From RGIG5579 sp045580105 (GTDB taxonomy: Bacteria; Bacillota; Clostridia; Oscillospirales; SIG627): a stretch of 23,389 nt of DNA. Below are positions 6,427 to 13,595 of the stretch, piece by piece. A program made the translations under genes and the position numbers. Position 1 is the stretch's first letter, and each line of letters starts with the position of its first letter. The notes beneath the pieces were generated by a model. The model had not been told where the DNA came from. It did no database searches and saw only the letters and a list, made by a program, of their open reading frames with translations. Location of the stretch: the NCBI GenBank assembly GCA_045580105.1, contig JAZNNH010000058.1, positions 1 to 23,389 of the forward strand, in the 5' to 3' direction.

Positions 6427-8655
6427 ATGAAAGCAGTTATTTTAGCAGGAGGACGAGGAGAACGACTTCGCCCCATAACCGATACGAGACCCAAACCCTT
6501 GGTGCCGGTGCTGGCAAGACCGGTGATGGATTATTGTCTGTCGTTGCTTGCCCATCACGGTGTCGAGGAGGCATACGTCACCACCCATTATCTGTCCGAT
6601 CAGATCCGCCACCGCTACGGACAGAGTGCCTTTGGTATGACCCTTTCGTATTCGCAGGAAGATACCCCCTTGGGAACGGCAGGCGGGGTGAAACTTCTCG
6701 AGGAGCATTTTTTATCGGAAGAATGCTTTCTTGTGATGAGCGGAGACGCGCTGTGCGATTTTGATCTGACGCACGCGATCGACTTTCACAAGGAAAAGAA
6801 GGCGGACGTGACCATTGTGCTGTCCAGTGTGAAAACGCCGCTGGAATACGGCGTGGTTTTGGCGGATACCTTTGAAAAAATTTTCGCTTTTTCCGAAAAG
6901 CCCGATTGGTCGGAAACCTTTTCGGATCTGGTGAATACCGGTGTCTATATCCTTTCCCCTCGCGTGCTGGAACAAATTCCGAAGGGGAAAACCTTTGACT
7001 TTTCGCACGATTTGTTTCCGTTGCTCTTGAAGGAACAGTATTCGCTCTACGGCTATAAGGATGAGGGCTATTGGTGCGACATCGGAAAAATCCCTTCTTT
7101 GTACCGATGCAATATGGACGTTTTGCAGGGAAAGGTGAAAACCTATTTTCCAAACGCGGGCAAACGCGTGCTCGATTCCGATGGGAAGGGTGGATATTTT
7201 ATTTCCGAAGATGCGCACGTTTCCGAAGATGCGCTCATCCAATCGGGAACGGTCATTTCCCCCGGTGCTCGCATTGAAAGCGGAAGCCGCGTTTCGGGCT
7301 CCTTGATTCTCGAGCGGGTGAATTTGGAAAAAGGCGCGTTTGCGCGAGATGCCGTGCTGTGCGAAAACACCACATTGCGCGAAAATGCCATGGCGCTTCC
7401 GGGAAGCGTCGTAGGGGCGGGGAGCATTTTGATGCCCGATGCGGAGACGCAGAGAGGGAAACATTATCCGCCGCTTTCCGTTTTGCGAAGTATGCCTCCC
7501 TTCCAAGAAGATAGCTTTTTGTTTACCGAGCACGGCGCCGGTGTGGAAGAGCACGTCGGACTGGACGGAAACGAGGCCCAACGTTTGGGACAGAGTTTTG
7601 CCGGAACGTTTTCCCAGAACATTGGTATTATGTGGGATGAAAAGCGAGAGGAAAGTGCCTCGTTTGCCGCTTTGTTTGCCGGCGGTGTGGTCAAGGGCGG
7701 AAAAAAAGCGCTTTTGTGGGGAGAGGGAACGTCGGAAATGACCGCCTTTGCGGCCGCACTGCACCGTGTACCGGCGGTGTTTGTCAGTCAGGATCAAAAC
7801 CGAGGACTGTTCTTTGCCTTTGAACCGGACGGATTTCCGGTGCTGCGCAAGGACACCCTCCGTCTGAATCGCGTTTTGGATCAAGAGACGCATTCGGAGA
7901 CAGGAGCTTTGGTTTCGGTTTCCGGCGTGAGAGAAAAATATTTGGATGCCCTTTGCCGCGAAATGGGTTCATCCGATGGGATGCCGCTGGGCTTGGGCGG
8001 CGCCGAAGCGCATCTTTTGAAACAAGCTGCCATAAAATCCGGCTTTCAGGCATATGATAGAACCAGAGAAAACGGACTGAGCATGGAAGTGTTTGACCGC
8101 GGATTGAAATTGTTTGCAGACGCGGAAAAAATCGCGGACACGGAAAAAATCAGATTGTATCTGATCGAAAAAGAATTGGAGTCGGGAAAACGGGAGTTTT
8201 ATTTGCCGGACACCCTCCCGCAACTGTTTGCCGAGCATATCGCGGACCGCGGCGGCACCGCCAAATTCTTTTCCTTATCTCATACTTGCCGCAAAGAACA
8301 AAAAGAAAGAGCACACGCGCAAAAGGAGCGCTGGCTGTACGACAATCTTTTTCTTGCCGCACGCCTGCTTTCCCACTTAAAAGCAAAAAGCACCGAGCTG
8401 TGCCGCAAGGAATTTCGGGCAACTCCGGAGATTTTTATCAGTCAGCTGCGCTATTACCCGAACAAGGAAGTCAAATCCAAACTGCTGGGAATTGCGGCAA
8501 ACCAGTTTCCGGCGCAACACGGCGTGCGGATTCGTCCCGGATTTTATTCCATCAGAATCATCTCCGAGGCAGTGAATGCAGAAGCTGCCTTGGAGAGCGC
8601 ATTTGAATACAGAGGAAAATTAAATGAAATCGAACAAAACATCAGGGGAAAGTAA
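6427..8655 (+). CDS. Sugar-phosphate nucleotidyltransferase fused to left-handed beta-helix and degenerate phosphohexomutase-like domain
   Basis: The 742-residue protein starts with an NTP_transferase domain (1 to about 235): LAGGRGERLRP (G8-P16), K23 in RPKPLVPV, GTAGG (83-87) and the metal-binding SGD with D107, plus FSEKPDW and NTGVYIL. Residues of about 250-345 look like hexapeptide-type beta-helix turns (EDAHVSEDALIQSGTVISPGARIESGS). The rest (about 375-742) resembles the phosphomannomutase-like half of NDP-sugar synthase fusions, from GIMWDEKREESASF to the final RIRPGFYSIRIISEAVNAE. I see neither the TASHNP phosphoserine loop nor a DGDxDR metal loop, so mutase activity is doubtful. The likely reaction is hexose-1-phosphate plus NTP to NDP-sugar; GDP-mannose is a guess from the fusion family. 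Its end overlaps the RNase J gene by 32 bases. Confidence 0.8.
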   Translation: MKAVILAGGRGERLRPITDTRPKPLVPVLARPVMDYCLSLLAHHGVEEAYVTTHYLSDQIRHRYGQSAFGMTLSYSQEDTPLGTAGGVKLLEEHFLSEECFLVMSGDALCDFDLTHAIDFHKEKKADVTIVLSSVKTPLEYGVVLADTFEKIFAFSEKPDWSETFSDLVNTGVYILSPRVLEQIPKGKTFDFSHDLFPLLLKEQYSLYGYKDEGYWCDIGKIPSLYRCNMDVLQGKVKTYFPNAGKRVLDSDGKGGYFISEDAHVSEDALIQSGTVISPGARIESGSRVSGSLILERVNLEKGAFARDAVLCENTTLRENAMALPGSVVGAGSILMPDAETQRGKHYPPLSVLRSMPPFQEDSFLFTEHGAGVEEHVGLDGNEAQRLGQSFAGTFSQNIGIMWDEKREESASFAALFAGGVVKGGKKALLWGEGTSEMTAFAAALHRVPAVFVSQDQNRGLFFAFEPDGFPVLRKDTLRLNRVLDQETHSETGALVSVSGVREKYLDALCREMGSSDGMPLGLGGAEAHLLKQAAIKSGFQAYDRTRENGLSMEVFDRGLKLFADAEKIADTEKIRLYLIEKELESGKREFYLPDTLPQLFAEHIADRGGTAKFFSLSHTCRKEQKERAHAQKERWLYDNLFLAARLLSHLKAKSTELCRKEFRATPEIFISQLRYYPNKEVKSKLLGIAANQFPAQHGVRIRPGFYSIRIISEAVNAEAALESAFEYRGKLNEIEQNIRGK

Positions 8656-10612
8656 AAACTTCCCCGTACATAACAAAAAAACAAAACGAACCGGATTTTT
8701 CCAGAACCGCAAAAAAACACAAAAGAAGGAAAAATTGACGGTGGAACAGGAGATCCTTCGCATGAGAGAAGAGGAGCGAAAAAAGGCAGAGAAGCATGCC
8801 GCCTCCAAACAAAAGGATTCCGCCTTCCGAAAAGAGAAAAAGAAACAGCATCCGAAGTCCGAACCCTCGCCCCGTATGGGAAGCGGAAAGGAAGAAACGA
8901 AAACCAAAAAAGGAAAACAGACGACGGCGAAAGAGAAGAAACCCCCTGTCAAACAGGTTCCCGTTCGTGTCATTCCTTTGGGCGGACTGGGTGAAATCGG
9001 AAAGAATATGACCGTTGTGGAAACGGATGAAGATATCATTGTCGTGGATTGCGGAATGGGCTTTCCGGATGATGGAATGCCCGGCATCGACCTTGTCATC
9101 CCCGACACGCAATATTTAGAGGAAAACAGCCATAAGATTCGAGGCATCTTCTTGACCCACGGCCACGAAGATCACATCGGTGCCATTCCGTACGTACTCA
9201 GAAAAGTACAGGCGCCGATTTTCGGCACGAAACTTACCCTCGGCATTGTGGAAAACAAATTGGCGGAATTCGGGTTGGATCAAAGCACCGATTTTCGCGT
9301 TTGCCGTGCGGGCGAAACCGTTCGTGCGGGAGCGTTTTCGGTGGAATTGATCAGTGTGAACCATTCCATTGCCGATGCTGTTGCATTTGCCATTCATTCG
9401 CCGGCAGGCACCCTTGTCTTTACCGGTGACTTTAAAATCGACCCGACTCCGATTGCCGGAGAAATGACGGATCTGACTCGCTTCGGCGAACTGGGAAAAG
9501 CGGGTGTTACCGCACTGTTCTGCGATTCGACCAACTGCGAAAGACCGGGCTTCACCCCCAGCGAACGCACGGTGGGAACCAGCTTGGAGCAGATCTTCGA
9601 CGGCAACAAAAAGCGCGTGATCGTGGCAACGTTTTCGTCCAACATTCACCGCGTTCAGCAGATCATTGACGCCAGCGTCAAGCACCAGAGAGCCGTTTGC
9701 ATTCTCGGAAGAAGTATGACCAACATCGTCAACACGGCTTCCAAATTGGGCTATATGAAAATTCCCGCGGGAACGATCATCGAGCCGGAGGAGCTGAGAA
9801 AATTTGCTCCTCGCAACGTCACGCTCATTACCACCGGAAGCCAAGGGGAGGCGATGAGTGCACTTTCCCGTATGGCGTTCGGCACGCACAGCCAAGTAAA
9901 ACTCAACTCGGAAGATATGGTGGTCATTTCCGCCCATCCCATCCCCGGAAATGAAAAAACCATCGGCAATATCATCAACGAATTGATGAAAAAGCATATC
10001 GAAGTGGTGTACGATCGCATTGCGGAAGTGCACGTTTCCGGTCACGCTTGCCAAGAGGAGATCAAAATGATCTTTGCCCTCACCAAGCCCCGCTTCTTTA
10101 TGCCGGTTCACGGAGAATATAAGCATCTGGCAAGAAGTGCCGCTTTGGCAGAATATGCCGGAATTCCCAAGGAAAACATTTTCCTTTCCGAAATCGGAAA
10201 AGTGCTGGAGTTTTCCGACGGCGGCAAAACAGCCGAATTTGCAGGCAGCGTTCCGGCGGGACTTCTCTTGGTGGACGGACTGGGAGTCGGCGACGTGGGA
10301 AGCGTGGTTCTTCACGACCGCAAGCTTCTTTCCGAAGAGGGAATCATCACGGTGGTTGCCGCGGTCGATTCCTACGAAAAATTTCTGGTCAGTGATCCGC
10401 AGATCATCACCCGCGGCTTCGTTTACGTCAAAGAAAACGAAGATCTGATGGCGGAAATCGGCACGGTTGCCCGCCGTGCCATCGAACACGCGCTGGACAG
10501 CGGCTTGGATTTGGCGTCGGTTCGAAATCGTACGCGAGATGAAGTGTCCAAATTTCTGTTTGGCAGAATTCGCCGCCGTCCGATGGTATTGACGGTGCTA
10601 CTTGAGGTATAA
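8624..10612 (+). CDS. rnj: Ribonuclease J with long basic N-terminal extension
   Basis: RNase J is a metallo-beta-lactamase/beta-CASP nuclease with 5'-3' exo- and endonuclease activity in mRNA decay and rRNA maturation. The catalytic part starts at about residue 112 (VPVRVIPLGGLGEIGKNM). It has HGHEDH (H179, H181, D183, H184), NHS (H247), GDFK (D269), the beta-CASP HVSGH (H470, H474) and MPVHGEYKH (H496). A C-terminal domain ends with RRPMVLTVLLEV. The protein has 662 residues against about 555 for typical members; the excess is residues 1-111, very rich in Lys, Arg and Glu and probably disordered or coiled. The start at 8624 is supported by AGAGG at 8611-8615, 8 bases upstream, although it lies inside the preceding gene. 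Whether it is J1 or J2 cannot be decided; no second copy is in the window. Confidence 0.95.
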   Translation: MKSNKTSGESKNFPVHNKKTKRTGFFQNRKKTQKKEKLTVEQEILRMREEERKKAEKHAASKQKDSAFRKEKKKQHPKSEPSPRMGSGKEETKTKKGKQTTAKEKKPPVKQVPVRVIPLGGLGEIGKNMTVVETDEDIIVVDCGMGFPDDGMPGIDLVIPDTQYLEENSHKIRGIFLTHGHEDHIGAIPYVLRKVQAPIFGTKLTLGIVENKLAEFGLDQSTDFRVCRAGETVRAGAFSVELISVNHSIADAVAFAIHSPAGTLVFTGDFKIDPTPIAGEMTDLTRFGELGKAGVTALFCDSTNCERPGFTPSERTVGTSLEQIFDGNKKRVIVATFSSNIHRVQQIIDASVKHQRAVCILGRSMTNIVNTASKLGYMKIPAGTIIEPEELRKFAPRNVTLITTGSQGEAMSALSRMAFGTHSQVKLNSEDMVVISAHPIPGNEKTIGNIINELMKKHIEVVYDRIAEVHVSGHACQEEIKMIFALTKPRFFMPVHGEYKHLARSAALAEYAGIPKENIFLSEIGKVLEFSDGGKTAEFAGSVPAGLLLVDGLGVGDVGSVVLHDRKLLSEEGIITVVAAVDSYEKFLVSDPQIITRGFVYVKENEDLMAEIGTVARRAIEHALDSGLDLASVRNRTRDEVSKFLFGRIRRRPMVLTVLLEV

Positions 10613-10620
10613 AAAGCAAA

Positions 10621-10647
10621 GGAGCGCGATTCGCGCTCCTTTTTTTA
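10621..10647 (+). terminator. Rho-independent terminator after RNase J gene
   Basis: GGAGCGCGA at 10621-10629 pairs with TCGCGCTCC at 10631-10639, in practice a 7-bp stem with a 5-base loop. A T run follows directly, starting 9 bases after the gene's stop. It ends the large + strand cluster. Confidence 0.93.
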
Positions 10648-10692
10648 TATAAATTACACAAGAAATGAAGCGCAAAATATACAGAAAAGAAC

Positions 10693-10721
10693 TTGATTTT
10701 TATTAATGGCTGTGTTAAAAT
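10693..10721 (+). promoter_or_regulatory. Sigma-A-type promoter of the 900-residue secreted protein gene
   Basis: The -35 box TTGATT (10693-10698) and -10 box TAAAAT (10716-10721) are 17 bases apart, in an AT-rich stretch between the upstream terminator and the gene. Transcription would start near 10728, leaving a leader of about 55 bases. Confidence 0.75.
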
Positions 10722-10744
10722 AGATTATACATAAGATAAAATAG

Positions 10745-10765
10745 GTTCAAAGTCTGCCTTTGAAC
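10745..10765 (+). other. Perfect 8-bp stem-loop in the 5' UTR
   Basis: GTTCAAAG (10745-10752), loop TCTGC and CTTTGAAC (10758-10765) form an exact inverted repeat in the predicted leader. It ends 5 bases before the AAGG ribosome binding site at 10771-10774. It could protect the mRNA 5' end or be a repressor site. Confidence 0.7.
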
Positions 10766-10783
10766 TGAGAAAGGTTAAGTGTT

Positions 10784-13486
10784 ATGAAAAAGAGGATTCT
10801 TGCTGTAGTGCTTGCTTTGGCAACCGTTTCGTCCATTTTTACGATGTTTGCCTCTGCCGTGCCCTACTCTCCTTCTGCCAATGGATGGAAGGATTTCAGC
10901 CAGGAGCATAACTATATCTATGAGGTGAAAAAAGGACACGCGGTTCCGAAAATCGATGGTCTTGTAACCGAAAAAGACGGTTACGGCGAACCCATCGCTT
11001 CCTACGGATTTCGCTACGTTTCCACCGCGGATAAATACCGTGATGACTTGGATAACGGCGAATATAAACTGAAGGATAACGGTGACTATTACGTATATCC
11101 CACAGTAGATTCTCCGGACGGAATTTGGGATTCCATCACGAACTTGGAGACCGATAATCCTTCCGGTTACTTGAACTGCTACTACGTGAAGGCAACCGAA
11201 TACACCACGTCCAGTCTTTATTTTTATAACATTGAAACTGATACCTTTACCAGAGCGTACAAGGTAACCGAAGAAAACTTTGACAAATACGAGGCAATGA
11301 ATTCCTCCGGAAACTATTATCTTCAGGCCGTTCAGACCCTCGAAGGCGAACCTTTGGATTGGGAAACCAATTTTGCAAACTATTATACCAAGAGCAGCAG
11401 CTGCTATACGCCGGTGCAGCCCACCACATCCGGAACAGCACCTGCATTTAAGCCCGGTACTTACTATTACGGCGAAAGAATCAAATGCGCCGACCTTTTC
11501 ACGCTACGCGACCTCGGAGTCAACTACAGTGTTGCTCGTATTGCTTGGATGAGACGCGATCACTTCGTTGTTCCGGAAGAAATTAACCTCTACGCGCGCT
11601 ACGATGACAAGTATCTTTACTATGCCGTTGAAGTGCACGAGCCGGAGCATCAGCGTGCATACTACAACCTCGGCAACACTTTTGGCACCTCGATCTCCAA
11701 CAACTTGAGAACCACGATCTACGGCAACGATTATTGCAATTATTATCGCAAAGGGTTAACGGACGATCAGGCAAAGTCTGCGCTCGTTGCCAACATTCGT
11801 ACCTACGTAAATGCAGGAACGAAGCTTTCTTCCACTGCTCCCATTCTTGCCAAGTTCGGCAATCCCGATGCAACCTATAACGAGGTTCAGGTTTCCGGCA
11901 TTGACTACACCGTCGTTCACACGCCTGCTCCCAAGGTCGAAAAACCGAAGGAAGAACAAAGCGACGATATGCTCATGGGTGGAGAATTCGGTGGCGGCTT
12001 CGAAGAAGAAGTTGCAGTCGGAGAAGAAAAAGTCGGCCGCAACGGCATCAAAGAGTCGCTTCGCTCCGGTACCTACGGCACTACCGTATACGAGTACCGT
12101 CTGCCTTGGGTCGTCATTAACGGCAAATACAGCCCCGATACCTGCACCACCGCAGTTCCCGAAATCTTTACGGCATATCAGACCATCCAGATGGATAACA
12201 AAATCGGCAGCGGTACCCACACCATTGCACTTGCCATTCCCCGCTACGTATACAACAGCCGTTCCTCTTTTGGTCTTAGCAACTACACCCTGCGTTATCC
12301 CGATAGAACCGCTTTGACGGAAGGCAAAGATTACGGCACCTATAACTTCTATTGGAAGGTAATTTCCGGTACGACCACTTGGGATGCAGAGCCCTATACC
12401 ACAGACTACTTTGACGTTTCCAGCCGCAAGAAGTCAACCGTTTATCACCTCCCGCCGATGTTCTTCACGGCAGGGCAGGAACCCAAAGAAGGATACGTTC
12501 AGCCCGCTTATGCCGGTGCAAGCTTGAGAGTTGACGGCTCGGAAGCGCAGAAGATGCGTATTAAGATTTCCGTTCCGAAGACAGAAAAAGAAATTGCACA
12601 GGTTGGTGCCATTGTCGCCCCCACGGAAGTAGTTCGTGATATGCAGTTGAAACTGGGAATTTCCTCCGTTGCCTATTACAGCCACGAGAATCCCGTTCTC
12701 TACGGTGTTGTGGACGGCGAATGGGTGAACTTGACGACCAATACCGAAAAGTACTTTGCAGCATCGGAAACTCCCAACGACTCGGATTCCTTCATTTCTC
12801 ATGAAGAATACGGCGGAAAGCCCAGCGGCATTTACACCGTTTACACCTTGCCGGTAGACGATTTGGAAACTCCTTACGCTACCTCTCAGGATGCTGATAC
12901 CTACACCGTTGTCTTTGGCGGAGCAAAGGGCGAAGGGCTCTTCAACGACTTTGACGACTTCAACACCTTCTATACCATTCGTCCTTATATCAAATACAAG
13001 GACGGCACCGTAACCTACGGTGAACATGAGTATAAGAGCTTGTACTACATTGCGTGCAATCTCATTCAGCCGATGCTGAATGACTTCAACGAGTCTTACG
13101 CGGATGCGACCTCGCAGGCAAAAAAGTACAACATGGACCAGATGCCGCTTGCCACCGTTACGGATTCGGAAGGTAACGTCATCAAAGACAGCAAGGGCAA
13201 ACCGATTTATATGCCCTCTGCCGTGGGTGTTTCCACAACCTATTCTCCCTATACCGGCGCTGCTGAATATTCCATTTATTTGGATGGACGCAGAGAAGAA
13301 GTGTTCCGCTGGCATGCGGTTCGTACGGTCGGACGTCGAAATAACAACACCCCGCTTCGTTACGATGAATACGCAAACTTTGATCCCAACACCAAGCTTC
13401 TTGTTCAGCAGTATGTGGATATGTACGAGAACATTTGGAAGGTCATCTTGGCAGCAGAAAGCAACCGCTATATTATGATGAAATAA
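10784..13486 (+). CDS. Large secreted protein with CBM9/DOMON-like region, function unknown
   Basis: The 900-residue protein has a signal peptide (1-25, cleavage after FASA) and no lipobox, LPXTG or later membrane segment, so it is probably released or loosely held. VPKIDGLVTEKDGYGEPI (from 53), INLYARYDDKYLYYAVEV (about 267-284) and YEYRLPWVVI (about 435-444) match the strand pattern of CBM9/DOMON-like sugar-binding domains, with large insertions between. An acidic Gly-rich stretch (about 388-418) interrupts it. Residues 578 to about 756 (from GASLRVDG to IRPYIKYKDGTVTYGE) resemble a module I recall from secreted Clostridia proteins, without a name I can give. The protein is rich in Tyr, Thr and Asn. 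No glycosidase or peptidase motif is seen. It is monocistronic with its own promoter and terminator. Glycan binding is an inference only. Confidence 0.85.
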   Translation: MKKRILAVVLALATVSSIFTMFASAVPYSPSANGWKDFSQEHNYIYEVKKGHAVPKIDGLVTEKDGYGEPIASYGFRYVSTADKYRDDLDNGEYKLKDNGDYYVYPTVDSPDGIWDSITNLETDNPSGYLNCYYVKATEYTTSSLYFYNIETDTFTRAYKVTEENFDKYEAMNSSGNYYLQAVQTLEGEPLDWETNFANYYTKSSSCYTPVQPTTSGTAPAFKPGTYYYGERIKCADLFTLRDLGVNYSVARIAWMRRDHFVVPEEINLYARYDDKYLYYAVEVHEPEHQRAYYNLGNTFGTSISNNLRTTIYGNDYCNYYRKGLTDDQAKSALVANIRTYVNAGTKLSSTAPILAKFGNPDATYNEVQVSGIDYTVVHTPAPKVEKPKEEQSDDMLMGGEFGGGFEEEVAVGEEKVGRNGIKESLRSGTYGTTVYEYRLPWVVINGKYSPDTCTTAVPEIFTAYQTIQMDNKIGSGTHTIALAIPRYVYNSRSSFGLSNYTLRYPDRTALTEGKDYGTYNFYWKVISGTTTWDAEPYTTDYFDVSSRKKSTVYHLPPMFFTAGQEPKEGYVQPAYAGASLRVDGSEAQKMRIKISVPKTEKEIAQVGAIVAPTEVVRDMQLKLGISSVAYYSHENPVLYGVVDGEWVNLTTNTEKYFAASETPNDSDSFISHEEYGGKPSGIYTVYTLPVDDLETPYATSQDADTYTVVFGGAKGEGLFNDFDDFNTFYTIRPYIKYKDGTVTYGEHEYKSLYYIACNLIQPMLNDFNESYADATSQAKKYNMDQMPLATVTDSEGNVIKDSKGKPIYMPSAVGVSTTYSPYTGAAEYSIYLDGRREEVFRWHAVRTVGRRNNNTPLRYDEYANFDPNTKLLVQQYVDMYENIWKVILAAESNRYIMMK

Positions 13487-13491
13487 TGATA

Positions 13492-13531
13492 AAGAAGAAG
13501 CAGAGCATTTGCTCTGCTTCTTCTTTTTTTT
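13492..13531 (+). terminator. Strong terminator after the secreted protein gene
   Basis: AAGAAGAAGCAGAGCA (13492-13507) pairs perfectly with TGCTCTGCTTCTTCTT (13510-13525), and the right arm runs into a T tract to 13531. Read on the - strand it lies 65 bases past the cadA stop and is followed by a weaker T-rich stretch, so it may serve both convergent units. Confidence 0.92.
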
Positions 13532-13595
13532 GCTTTTGATTTTTGATGTGCTCCTTTTGCACAGGGGGTGTTCTTGCTGAAAAAGAGTGATGGCG

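Noticed and set aside
6712..7893. Long - strand frame opposite the nucleotidyltransferase gene
   Set aside because: The + strand carries the nucleotidyltransferase motifs and a proper start; the antisense product has no recognisable feature.
9116..10489. 457-codon - strand frame opposite RNase J
   Set aside because: It lies wholly inside the RNase J gene, whose catalytic motifs are complete, and the antisense product is His/Phe-rich as expected from reversed codons.
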